Shown here piece by piece: positions 7,303-15,313 of a DNA stretch of 64,000 nt. Origin of the DNA: Streptomyces cavernicola (GTDB lineage Bacteria; Actinomycetota; Actinomycetes; Streptomycetales; Streptomycetaceae); assembly GCF_029968035.1 (NCBI RefSeq), contig NZ_JASCIQ010000011.1, positions 1-64,000 of the forward strand. Reading direction: 5' to 3'. The notes under the pieces are model-generated. The model was not told the DNA's origin. It saw nothing but the letters and a program-made list of their open reading frames with translations, and searched no databases. How positions within the stretch are numbered: position 1 is the first letter of the stretch; every line of letters starts with the position of its first letter. Made by a program: the position numbers and the translations under genes.

Positions 7303-9000
7303 TCACAGCTTGGACAGTTCGTCCACCAGGTCGTCCAGGCCGAGGGAGCCCTGCGACAGCGCCGCCATGTGCCAGGCCTTGGCGTCGAAGGCCTCGCCGT
7401 GGGCCTTGCGGGCGTTGTCGCGGCCGAGGAGCCAGGCGCGCTCACCCAGCTTGTACCCGATGGCCTGGCCCGGCATCGAGAGGTAGCGGGTCAGCTCGGA
7501 CTCCACGAAGTCGGCGGGCCGGCCGCTGTGCATGCCGAAGAACTCCTGCGCGAGCTCGGGCGTCCAGCGCTCGCCGGGGTGGAACGGCGAGTGCTCCGGG
7601 ATCTCCAGGCCCAGGTGCATGCCGATGTCCACGATGACCCGCGCCGCGCGCATCATCTGCGCGTCCAGGTAGCCGAGCCGCCGCTCCGGGTCGGTGAGGA
7701 AGCCCAGCTCGTCCATGAGCCGCTCCGCGTACAGCGCCCAGCCCTCGGCGTTGGCGCTGACCATGCCGACCGAGGCCTGGTAGCGGGAGAGGCTCTCGCG
7801 GACGTGCACCCACTGCGCGAGCTGCAGATGGTGGCCGGGCACACCCTCGTGGTACCAGGTCGACACCAGGTCGTACACGGGGAAGCGGGTCTCGCCCATC
7901 GTCGGCAGCCACGTACAGCCGGGGCGGGAGAAGTCCTCCGACGGCGGTGTGTAGTACGGGGCGGCCGCGCTGCCGGGCGGGGCGATCCGGGACTCCACCT
8001 TCCGCACCGGCGCGGCCAGTTCGAAGTGCGTGCCGTCCAGGGCGTCCATGGCCTCGTCCATCAGGCCCTGCAGCCAGCGCTGCACCTCGTCCACGCCCTC
8101 GATGTGCGTACCGTGCTCGTCCAGGTGCTTGAGCGCCTCCCACGGGGTGGCCGCGCCGGGCAGCACCTTCTCGGCCTCGACGCGCATCTCGCCGAGGATG
8201 CGGTGGTACTCGGACCAGCCGTACGCGTACGCCTCGTCCAGGTCCAGGTCCGTGCCGTTGAAGTAGCGGGACCAGCGGGCGTACCGCTCGCGGCCCACCG
8301 TGTCGTCGGCGTCGGCCTCCGTCAGCGCCGGTTCGTACACCTCACGCATCCAGTCCCGCAGCTCCGCCACCGCGCGGGTCGCGGCCGCCGCCGCCGCGTC
8401 GAGCTCCTCGCGCAGCGAGTCGGGGCCGGACGCCGCGAACTGCTCGAACCAGCCCTTGCCGCCCGCCTCCCCGGACCACTCGGCGAGCTGGCCGATGAAC
8501 GTGCGGGTGGCGCGCGGGCCGCCGTACAGCTTGCGGTCCAGGCCCAGGGCGAGGCACTCGCGGTACCCGGCGAGCGCGGTGGGCACCGCGCGCAGCCGCT
8601 CCGCGACCGCCGCCCAGTCCTCCTCGGAGTCGACCGGGGTCACCGTGAACACCTGGCGCACCGAGTGCACCGGCGAGCTCAGGTTGCTGACCGCGCGCAG
8701 GTGTTCGTCCGCCTCGTGCACGGCCAGCTCCGCGCTGAGGCGTTCGCGCAGGAGGCGGGCGCAGCGCCGCTCCACGTCGCTGTCGCCGCCCGGCGCGCGC
8801 TCGGCCTCCGCGAGCCGGTCCAGGGTGGCGCGGGCGAGGTCCGCGAGCGCCTGCGCGCCCGCGGGGGTGAGGTCGGGCAGCGCGTTCGAGCTCTCCCGCA
8901 CCCCAAGGAAGGTGCCGGTGATCGGGTCGAGGGCGATGAGGTCATCGACGTACGCGTCGGCGACCTGGCGGGGCAGTGGGGTGCGCGTCGTGTCTGGCAT
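7303..9000 (-). CDS. DUF885 family zinc-type peptidase-like protein
   Basis: The protein has about 565 residues, typical for DUF885. The diagnostic metal motif WYHEGVPGHHLQ is present (Glu and His residues resembling the HExxH arrangement), with TWLPTMGETRFPVYD just before it and a conserved C-terminal block GQAIGYKLGERAWLLGRDNARK. Family members are soluble, largely helical proteins related to M32-type carboxypeptidases. The function in Streptomyces is not established. There is no signal peptide. The ATG at 9000 (MPDTTRTPLPRQVADAYVDD) is preferred over one 36 bases upstream because it begins close to the conserved N-terminus. Confidence 0.85.
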   Translation of the reverse strand: MPDTTRTPLPRQVADAYVDDLIALDPITGTFLGVRESSNALPDLTPAGAQALADLARATLDRLAEAERAPGGDSDVERRCARLLRERLSAELAVHEADEHLRAVSNLSSPVHSVRQVFTVTPVDSEEDWAAVAERLRAVPTALAGYRECLALGLDRKLYGGPRATRTFIGQLAEWSGEAGGKGWFEQFAASGPDSLREELDAAAAAATRAVAELRDWMREVYEPALTEADADDTVGRERYARWSRYFNGTDLDLDEAYAYGWSEYHRILGEMRVEAEKVLPGAATPWEALKHLDEHGTHIEGVDEVQRWLQGLMDEAMDALDGTHFELAAPVRKVESRIAPPGSAAAPYYTPPSEDFSRPGCTWLPTMGETRFPVYDLVSTWYHEGVPGHHLQLAQWVHVRESLSRYQASVGMVSANAEGWALYAERLMDELGFLTDPERRLGYLDAQMMRAARVIVDIGMHLGLEIPEHSPFHPGERWTPELAQEFFGMHSGRPADFVESELTRYLSMPGQAIGYKLGERAWLLGRDNARKAHGEAFDAKAWHMAALSQGSLGLDDLVDELSKL

Positions 9001-9072
9001 GCGGCCATCCTCGTACGGCGGACCGCTTCGCGTCATTCGATTCTGCTGTGCGCATGCCCTGTCTGCTCTCGG

Positions 9073-9648
9073 CTATTTTTCCGTGACTTCGCCGGGATCG
9101 TCGGGTAGGGCGCCGGTTTTCGCTCCCGCCGCTGCCGGGGTTCCGGGCGCTCCCAGTGCCCCTGGCGCCCCTGGTGTCCCGGGTGGCAGGACCGGGCCGC
9201 AGTCCCAGCGCTGGAAGATCAGCCGGGTCTCGACCCTGGCCACCTCGCGCCGGGACGTGAACTCGTCGAGCACGAGCCGCTGCAGATCGGCGGTGTCGGC
9301 GACGGCGACATGTACCAAGTAGTCGTCGGGACCGGCCAGATGGAACACCGCGAGGGACTCGGGCAGCGCCCTGACCCGCTCCACGAACGGGCCGACTATC
9401 TCCCTGCGGTGCGGCCGCAGCTGCACCGAGAGCAGCGCCTGCAGACCCCGACCGAGGCGTGCCGGGTCGAGCCGCAGCTGATGGCCGAGGATCACGCCCG
9501 CGCGCCGCAGCCGGGCCACCCGGTCGAGGCAGGTGGAAGCGGCCACTCCGACCTGCGCGGCCAGATCGCGGTACGTGGTCCGTGCGTCGTTCTGCAGCAG
9601 CCGCAGAATGTGCAGGTCCACCGGGTCCAGTACGACGGAATCGCCCAT
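9073..9648 (-). CDS. Lrp/AsnC family regulator, probably of the adjacent PLP enzyme
   Basis: The protein has 191 residues. The N-terminal HTH (DLHILRLLQNDARTTYRDLAAQVGVAASTCLDRVARL) is followed by the RAM effector domain. It is about 35 residues longer than usual: the C-terminus adds a collagen-like Gly/Pro/Ala tail (GTPGAPGALGAPGTPAAAG) of unknown role. It is divergent from the PLP-dependent sulfur amino acid enzyme with only 59 bases between starts. This matches the known Pseudomonas arrangement of the Lrp-type MdeR next to methionine gamma-lyase MdeA. I infer that it controls that enzyme in response to a sulfur or other amino acid. Confidence 0.88.
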   Translation of the reverse strand: MGDSVVLDPVDLHILRLLQNDARTTYRDLAAQVGVAASTCLDRVARLRRAGVILGHQLRLDPARLGRGLQALLSVQLRPHRREIVGPFVERVRALPESLAVFHLAGPDDYLVHVAVADTADLQRLVLDEFTSRREVARVETRLIFQRWDCGPVLPPGTPGAPGALGAPGTPAAAGAKTGALPDDPGEVTEK

Positions 9649-9707
9649 CGGCCGAACGTAGCACGGGAGTTCACCACCTGACCCCGGTCGGTGTTCAGGC
9701 TCTGCGC

Positions 9708-10976
9708 ATGGACTCCACCAGGGACACAGACGCCTTCGGCCACCGCGACACCCCCGCGGGCCACCGCCCCGGCACGACCTTCCGGGCCCTGACCACGGAG
9801 GCCGTGCACGCCGGCCGCGAGGACCTCGCCGGGCTCGGCCTGCACGCCCCGCCGCTCGACCTGTCCACCACCTACCCCTCGTACGACAGCCGCGCGGAGG
9901 CCGAGCGCATCGACGCGTTCGCCGCGACCGGGGTGCTCGACGAGGGCCCGCCCGTGTACGCGCGGCTCGGCAACCCGACCGTCGGCCGGTTCGAGACGGG
10001 GCTCGCGCGGCTGGAAGGGGCCGAGAGCGCCGTCGCGTTCGCCAGCGGCATGGCCGCCCTGACGGCGGTGCTGATGGTGCGGATCGCGGCGGGCCTGCGG
10101 CACGTGGTCGCCGTACGACCGCTGTACGGCTGCAGCGACCACCTGCTGACGGCAGGGCTGCTCGGCTCCGAGGTGACCTGGGTCGATCATGGGGGTACCC
10201 CCTGCTCGAACGGAGTTGAGAGCTTGGGGGAGGGTATAGCCGAGGCCATCCGCCCCGACACCGGTCTCGTCATGGTCGAGTCGCCCGCCAACCCGACGCT
10301 CGCGGAGCTGGACCTGCGGGCCGTGGCGCACGCCTGCGGGACGGTGCCGCTCCTGGTCGACAACACCTTCGCCACGCCCGTGCTGCAGCGGCCGTTGGAG
10401 CACGGCGCGCGGATCGTGCTGCACAGCGCGACCAAGTACCTCGGCGGCCACGGCGACGTCCTCGGCGGGGTCGTGGCCTGCGACGAGGAGTTCGCGCGCT
10501 CGCTGCGGCAGGTGCGGTTCGCGACCGGCGGTGTACTGCACCCGCTCGCCGGCTATCTGCTGCACCGGGGCCTCGCGACGCTGCCCGTACGGATGCGGGC
10601 CGCCGCCGCGACCGCCGCCGAGCTGGCTCGACGCCTTGCCGCACACCCGGGGGTGAGCCGGGTGCACTATCCGCGGATCGGCGGGGCGATGGTGTCGTTC
10701 GAGGTGGTGGGCGAGGCGCACGAAGTGATCGCCGGGGTACGGCTGATCACTCCTGCGGTCAGCCTCGGCAGCGTCGACACCCTGATCCAGCATCCGGCGT
10801 CGATCAGTCACCGGGTGGTGGCGGAGGGGGACCGGCGGGCTGCGGGGGTGGGGGAGAAGTTGCTGCGGATGTCGGTGGGGTTGGAGGACGTGGAGGATCT
10901 CTGGGGGGATCTGGAGGCTGCGCTCGGCGGGGGAGCGGGGCGGGTGGGCTCGGCCCGTACGGCGGCTGCGGGCTGA
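9708..10976 (+). CDS. Trans-sulfuration PLP enzyme (methionine gamma-lyase / cystathionine gamma-synthase-lyase family)
   Basis: The protein has about 422 residues. Family features in order: LSTTYPSYD, YARLGNPTVGRFE (phosphate-binding region), AVAFASGMAALTAVL, VVAVRPLYGCSDHLL, SPANPTLAELDL, LVDNTFATPVLQ (PLP-stacking Asp) and HSATKYLGGHGDV (Schiff-base Lys). It would cleave or form Cys/Met-type thioethers through PLP chemistry; specificity cannot be read safely, although the divergent Lrp regulator favours a catabolic lyase. About residues 161-176 (GGTPCSNGVESLGEG) do not look like the family and are encoded by an inserted palindromic repeat at 10190-10236. The ATG at 9708 follows the divergent promoter region. 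Confidence 0.85.
   Translation: MDSTRDTDAFGHRDTPAGHRPGTTFRALTTEAVHAGREDLAGLGLHAPPLDLSTTYPSYDSRAEAERIDAFAATGVLDEGPPVYARLGNPTVGRFETGLARLEGAESAVAFASGMAALTAVLMVRIAAGLRHVVAVRPLYGCSDHLLTAGLLGSEVTWVDHGGTPCSNGVESLGEGIAEAIRPDTGLVMVESPANPTLAELDLRAVAHACGTVPLLVDNTFATPVLQRPLEHGARIVLHSATKYLGGHGDVLGGVVACDEEFARSLRQVRFATGGVLHPLAGYLLHRGLATLPVRMRAAAATAAELARRLAAHPGVSRVHYPRIGGAMVSFEVVGEAHEVIAGVRLITPAVSLGSVDTLIQHPASISHRVVAEGDRRAAGVGEKLLRMSVGLEDVEDLWGDLEAALGGGAGRVGSARTAAAG
10190..10236 (+). repeat. Palindromic repeat inserted in frame inside the PLP-enzyme gene
   Basis: The element begins GGGGGTACCCCC (a perfect palindrome, 10191-10202), continues with the CTGCTCGAACGGAGTTGAGAG core and ends TTGGGGGAGGGT. From memory, near-identical elements are scattered through Streptomyces genomes, mostly between genes. 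Here it interrupts the loop between VTWVDH and IAEAIRPD without breaking the reading frame. Confidence 0.7.
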
Positions 10977-10989
10977 GTTCTTCTCCTAC

Positions 10990-11240
10990 CCCCGAGCCCC
11001 GAAAGGGGCGCGGGGAACGGCGCGACCAGCCACGACGGCGCAGCAGCCGAAAGACAGCGCCGCAGGCTTTCGGGAAGGGGCGGGGTGGGGGAAGAAAGCC
11101 TCGGCTACGACGAAGCCGCACCCTGGCCCGCCCCCCACCGGCGAGGTGCTCCGCTCCGGACCCTGTGTCGCGCTGAGGCGCTCGCCCTCGATCGCCGGAC
11201 GGGCTGAATGATGCGGGCGAGGCCGCAAAATCCAACCCGT
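10990..11240. repeat. Modular intergenic repeat, copy 1 (fills the gap between convergent genes)
   Basis: This 313-base gap between convergent genes contains no credible gene. It holds the GGGGCGCGGGGAAC...CGACCAGCCACGACGGCG module (11005-11040). It also holds a CTTTCGGGAAGGGGCGGGG module (about 11068-11090) and a CGCCGGACGGGCTGAA / AACCCGTCCGGCG inverted pair (about 11190-11255). The same modules recur six more times in the window. Placement suggests bidirectional termination. Confidence 0.7.
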
Positions 11241-11289
11241 CCGGCGTGTGGGATGGGGGAGCGGGGGTCCGGGGGCGGAGCGGGGTTGC

Positions 11290-12705
11290 CTACGACGACG
11301 CCGTACCTCGGTCTGCGCTCACCGGGGCCGACTGGAGGCGGGCCGTCACGACCAGGGTGCCCTCCTCGATCTGATAGTCCAGCGGCAGCCCCAACCCCCG
11401 CATCGCCGCGACCATCGCGGTGTTGGACGACTGCGTGACCGCGTAGACGGACTCGCAGCCCGCCTCGACCGCCAACCCGACCAGCCTGCCGAGGAGTTCG
11501 GAGCCGATGCCGCGGCGCTGCCAGTCGTCCTCGACGAGCAGCGCCACCTCGGTCTCGTCGCCGTCCCACAGCAGGTGGCCGAGCGCGACCAGGCGGCCGG
11601 AGGGCGTCTGGACGGTGAGGGTGCGGCCGAAGCGCGGGCTGAGCAGGTGGTTGAGGTAGCGGTCCGAGTCGCCGACGGGGCCGTGGTAGCGCATGCTCAG
11701 GGTCCGCTTGGAGCAGCGCGCGTGCATGGCCTTGGCGGCCTCCAGGTCGTCGATGTCCGCGCGTCGCACCGTGATGTCCGGGCCCTCGGGCAGCGTGAGA
11801 ACGTCCTGCCCGCGAGGGACGCGCGGCCCGAGCCGGGAGTCCAGCTCGACGAGGGCGCGGGCCCGCGCGAACTCGGTGGGCGTGAACGGCAGATACGCCC
11901 GCTCGGCGGTGATCAGTCCGCCGGACTGGTCGCGCAGCCGCATCAGCGTGCCGTCGAGGACGCCCTCCACGGGTACGTCCGTCGCCTGACCGGACTGCGC
12001 GGCGGACTCGGCCGGGATGGAGCGGATGGTGCAGCGGCCGAGCAACTGGCGCAGGGCGAGCGGGAGTTCGGCCGCGTCGAGGGCGGTGCGGGTGGCGAGG
12101 TTCAGCATCCGGGTCGGCGCGTCCACCAGGTCGTGGGCGTCGGCGCGCTCGATCCAGGTGCCGGAGCCGCCCGCCGCCGCGACGGCCCGGGTCAGCTCGG
12201 CGGCGGTGCGCTCGTCGGGGGCGCGCAGCAGGAACTCGTCGACGGTGCCGGTGGCGAGCGGGTGGGTCTGCAGGCTGAGGATGTCGACCCGCTGCTCGGC
12301 GAGCGCAGTGCACAGCGCGGCGAGCGAGCCCGGCTCGTCCCGCACGGTGGTGCGCATCCGCCACAGCGCGGTCGGGCTGCCGGCCTCGGTGGTCCCCGCC
12401 GCGTCGTCGGACCCGGCGGCGTCATCGGTCCCCGCCGCGAGCGGGGTGCCGGTATCGCCTCCGGAATCCGTCCTCGGGGGAGCGTGTACCTGGCGCCGCG
12501 ACCACCATGTGTGCAGACCGGCGGTGACGAGGAGCGCCACCGCCGAGAAGATCAGGGCGATGGGCCCCTCGGGGCCGTGCACGACGGTCTTGGCGATGGT
12601 GTCGGCGACGGCCACCGCCGTGAACAGGGCGGCGAGTTCGACGACGTCCCGCCGCCAGTGGTGCTGGGTGCGGCGGGCGCGCTTCGCGGAATTCGGATCA
12701 GTCAT
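11290..12705 (-). CDS. Membrane-associated ACT-domain / GNAT acetyltransferase fusion
   Basis: The protein has about 471 residues. One or two hydrophobic helices lie near residues 20-60 (VVELAALFTAVAVADTIAKTVV and ALIFSAVALLVTAGL). A Gly/Asp/Ala-rich linker follows, then an ACT-like effector domain (MRTTVRDEPGSLAALCTALAEQRVDILSLQ, the usual ACT opening). The C-terminal GNAT acetyltransferase domain has the acetyl-CoA loop DDWQRRGIGSELL (Q/RxxGxG/A). Combining an amino-acid-sensing ACT domain with an acetyltransferase suggests allosterically controlled lysine or small-molecule acetylation, by analogy with actinobacterial amino-acid-regulated protein acetyltransferases. That is inference. The ATG at 12705 is preferred; an operator-like palindrome lies about 30 bases upstream. 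Confidence 0.8.
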   Translation of the reverse strand: MTDPNSAKRARRTQHHWRRDVVELAALFTAVAVADTIAKTVVHGPEGPIALIFSAVALLVTAGLHTWWSRRQVHAPPRTDSGGDTGTPLAAGTDDAAGSDDAAGTTEAGSPTALWRMRTTVRDEPGSLAALCTALAEQRVDILSLQTHPLATGTVDEFLLRAPDERTAAELTRAVAAAGGSGTWIERADAHDLVDAPTRMLNLATRTALDAAELPLALRQLLGRCTIRSIPAESAAQSGQATDVPVEGVLDGTLMRLRDQSGGLITAERAYLPFTPTEFARARALVELDSRLGPRVPRGQDVLTLPEGPDITVRRADIDDLEAAKAMHARCSKRTLSMRYHGPVGDSDRYLNHLLSPRFGRTLTVQTPSGRLVALGHLLWDGDETEVALLVEDDWQRRGIGSELLGRLVGLAVEAGCESVYAVTQSSNTAMVAAMRGLGLPLDYQIEEGTLVVTARLQSAPVSADRGTASS

Positions 12706-12732
12706 GTCTGCACTCTGGACCACCGGTGTTGC

Positions 12733-12753
12733 GTGATCACAAACGCCTTGTGA
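12733..12753 (-). promoter_or_regulatory. Overlapping palindromes upstream of the ACT-GNAT gene
   Basis: A perfect 17-base inverted repeat, TCACAAACGCCTTGTGA (12737-12753), overlaps a perfect GTGATCAC (12733-12740). It lies about 30 bases upstream of the ATG at 12705, where an operator would sit. The half-site resembles the TGTGA element bound by CRP/FNR-type proteins, but with 5 rather than 6 central bases. The regulator is unknown. Confidence 0.45.
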
Positions 12754-12822
12754 CTGATCGGTTAAGAGGGCTTCTGTCCGGTTTGCCGTCGTTCTGGCGG
12801 TCCGCCCTCCGTACGGAGCCGG

Positions 12823-14403
12823 CTACTGCCCGACAAGGCCCGGCTGCAGCACCTTCGTGAACAGCACCTCGCCGCCCTCCTGTCGCAGCCGCACCGTCAA
12901 CTCCCCGCTGTCGCCGTCGATTTCGACCTCCCCGTAGTACGGCGGCACCTCCGCGGGGGAGACGTTCGCGCGGGTCGGCGCCTTGATGAACTCCTGCCGC
13001 GGCCCGAACGTCCCGTCGAGCTTCAGCGCCGGGAAGCCGCCCGCGGCGAGCGGCCCCGAGACGAACTCCCAGAACGGCGCGAAGTCCTTGAACGCCGCCC
13101 GCTCCGGGTCGTAACTCTGCGCCGAGGTGTAGTGCACGTCCGTCGTCAGCCATACGGTGCCGGTGATCCGCCGCTGCTTGATGTGCCGCAGGAGCTCCGC
13201 GAGCTGCAGTTCACGGCCGAGCGGCGCGCCCGGGTCGCCCTGCGCGACGGCCTCGAAGTTCGTCTTGCCGTCCGGTACGACGAGCCCGAGCGGCATGTCC
13301 GACGCGATCACCTTCCACACCGCCCGCGAGCGCTCCAACTCCCGCTTGAGCCAGTCGAGTTGCTCGGCCCCGAGGATGCCGACCGGGTCCTCGACCTGCC
13401 GGCCGGGCGAGTTGGCGTTGCGGTACGTGCGCATGTCGAGCACGAACACGTCGAGCAGCGGGCCGTGCCGTACGACGCGGTGCACCCGGCCCTCCCGGTC
13501 CCCGGTCTGCAGCGTCGACACCGGGAAGTACTCGCCGAAGGCCCGCAGGGAGCGTGCGGCGAGCACGTCGACGTCCTTCTCGGTGTACCGCTCGTCGTCC
13601 AGGATCTGGCCCGGGTACCAGTTGTTGCGCACCTCGTGGTCGTCCCACTGCACGATCGACGGCACCTGCGCGTTGAAGCGGCGCAGGTTCTCGTCGAGCA
13701 GGTTGTAGCGGAAGTTGCCGCGGAACTCGGCCAGGGTCTCGGCGACCTTGGACTTCTCCTCCGTCGTGACGTTCCGCCACACGCGGCCGTCGGGGAGCGT
13801 GACGCTCGACTGGATCGGCCCGTCGGCGTAGACGGTGTCGCCGCTGCACAGGAAGAAGTCCGGGTTCAGGCGGCGCATCTCCTCGAAGACGCGGTAGCCG
13901 CCGCGCTCCGGGTTGATGCCCCAGCCCTGCCCAGCGATGTCCCCGGACCACAGGAACCGCACCCCGTCGGACCGCCGTGCGGGCGCGGTGCGGAACGTGC
14001 CGGTCACGGGCTCGCTGCTGCGCCGCGGGTCGTCCGGGTCGGCGAGCGTCACCCGGTAGTGCACCTGCTCGCCGGGCGGCAGTCCGCGCAGCCGCGTCGT
14101 ACCGGTGAAGTCGCTGCCCGGCCCGAGCAGCGGGCCCTGCCGGCGGACGGGGTCGCGGAACGACTCGGTGGCCGAGGTCTCCACGAGCATCCGCGCGGGC
14201 CGGTCGGAGCGCACCCAGACGAGCCCCGAGTCCGCGCTCACGTCACCGGCCTGCACGCCCCACTCGGCGCGCGGCCGCCCGGACAGCGAGAGCGCGGGCG
14301 CGGCCCCGCCGAGCGCGGGCAGCGAGAGCGCGGCCGAGGCGGCGATCGAACCACGGAGTACGGCACGACGGCCGGGGGAGTTGCTCGGCAGACCTTGCGA
14401 CAT
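12823..14403 (-). CDS. phoD: PhoD-type alkaline phosphatase, Tat-exported
   Basis: The protein has 526 residues. The N-terminus SPGRRAVLRGSIAASAALSLPALGG has a basic twin-Arg-like n-region and hydrophobic core, a probable Tat signal. An N-terminal Fn3-like domain (WGVQAGDVSADSGLVWVRSDRPARM) precedes the PhoD metallophosphatase domain. Metal ligands are visible in LWSGDIAGQGWGIN, FFLCSGDTVYADGP, QWDDHEVRNNWYPG and TTDVHYTSAQSY. These enzymes use Fe and Ca to release phosphate from mono- and diesters outside the cell. AGGAGG precedes the ATG at 14403 at good spacing. Pho-regulon control would be expected, but I did not find a clear PHO box in the short upstream region. Confidence 0.9.
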   Translation of the reverse strand: MSQGLPSNSPGRRAVLRGSIAASAALSLPALGGAAPALSLSGRPRAEWGVQAGDVSADSGLVWVRSDRPARMLVETSATESFRDPVRRQGPLLGPGSDFTGTTRLRGLPPGEQVHYRVTLADPDDPRRSSEPVTGTFRTAPARRSDGVRFLWSGDIAGQGWGINPERGGYRVFEEMRRLNPDFFLCSGDTVYADGPIQSSVTLPDGRVWRNVTTEEKSKVAETLAEFRGNFRYNLLDENLRRFNAQVPSIVQWDDHEVRNNWYPGQILDDERYTEKDVDVLAARSLRAFGEYFPVSTLQTGDREGRVHRVVRHGPLLDVFVLDMRTYRNANSPGRQVEDPVGILGAEQLDWLKRELERSRAVWKVIASDMPLGLVVPDGKTNFEAVAQGDPGAPLGRELQLAELLRHIKQRRITGTVWLTTDVHYTSAQSYDPERAAFKDFAPFWEFVSGPLAAGGFPALKLDGTFGPRQEFIKAPTRANVSPAEVPPYYGEVEIDGDSGELTVRLRQEGGEVLFTKVLQPGLVGQ

Positions 14404-14541
14404 CGATGCGCCTCCTGTGACGGCTACGACGATCCAGGCAAGGGGCGGCCGACGCCGGCCGGGCGCCCCCAGGTGCCCGCACGGTACTAGCTGGAGGGCC
14501 GCAGGTCTGCGGTCATGGATGACGAGAGGTTGAACCGAGGG

Positions 14542-14868
14542 TCACAAGATCGTGCCGCGCTGTGCCCGCGCACGGGCGCCGGAGCGCCGCGAAGGGCGTT
14601 GCGCGCGGTCGGCGGCGGCGCGTGCGTTCCGGCGTGTGAAGCAGTGCGCGAGGATCGCCGCGACCAGGACGCCGGTGCCCGCGGATGCCCAGGCGACCAG
14701 GGCGATCCGGGCCGTCGCGGGCTCGGCGGAGCTGTCCACGCGGATCACGGCGACGAGCCCGAGCGCGCCGAGAAGCCCGAGCACGGACGGCTGCGCGAGC
14801 CGCGGCCGGACCCGGCGTGGCGGGCCGAACACGGAGCGGAGCGGGGAGGGGGTACGGAGAGCGCGCAT
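14542..14868 (-). CDS. Small membrane protein, hypothetical
   Basis: The protein has about 108 residues and two likely membrane helices (QPSVLGLLGALGLVAVI and ARIALVAWASAGTGVLVAAILAHC). The N-terminus is basic and Pro-rich, and the C-terminal tail (RRNARAAADRAQRPSRRSG) is strongly basic. The ATG at 14868 is only 14 bases past the stop of the 59-residue protein upstream, so the two are probably cotranscribed. I do not recognise a family. Confidence 0.5.
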   Translation of the reverse strand: MRALRTPSPLRSVFGPPRRVRPRLAQPSVLGLLGALGLVAVIRVDSSAEPATARIALVAWASAGTGVLVAAILAHCFTRRNARAAADRAQRPSRRSGARARAQRGTIL

Positions 14869-14882
14869 GAGGTGCGCCCGCC

Positions 14883-15062
14883 TCAGGCGGCGCGGCGCTG
14901 CTCGCCGCGCACGGCGGCAGCCCACTCGACGACGAGCCGGTCATAGGCCACCCGCTCATCGGCGGACAGCCGTCCGCGGGCGCGCGCCCACAGCGCACGG
15001 ATGTCCGCGTTCACCGACGCGGCCGAGCGCGGCGTTCTGCGGTACTTGGGGAAACTGGCCAT
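14883..15062 (-). CDS. Small basic protein of 59 residues, hypothetical
   Basis: It begins MASFPKYRRTPRSAASVN and continues with a predicted helical segment (ADIRALWARARGRLSADERVAYDRLVVEWAAAVR). The regular, amphipathic C-terminal half and good codon bias support a real gene. The GGCGGAC before the ATG at 15062 is a weak ribosome-binding site. It precedes the small membrane-protein gene by 14 bases. Function unknown. Confidence 0.55.
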   Translation of the reverse strand: MASFPKYRRTPRSAASVNADIRALWARARGRLSADERVAYDRLVVEWAAAVRGEQRRAA

Positions 15063-15313
15063 GTCCGCCAGAGTACGGAACACCCGTGTCAGGCCGACGT
15101 AAGCCGGAAGCCCCGGGGTGAAGGCCTCAACTCGGGCACGGCGCCATGGAGTTGGAGCCGTGAACGGCCCATCGGGGCCTGCCCCCACGGCCCTCGGGTG
15201 AGCCGACTCACAACTCCCGCCGCCCCGTGCCCGTCCGCCCCGTGCCCGCCGCCGCGACGCCGCTCGCCGCGTCAGTACGGGCCTGTCGGCGGGGTCGGCG
15301 GCCGGCCCGGCCG

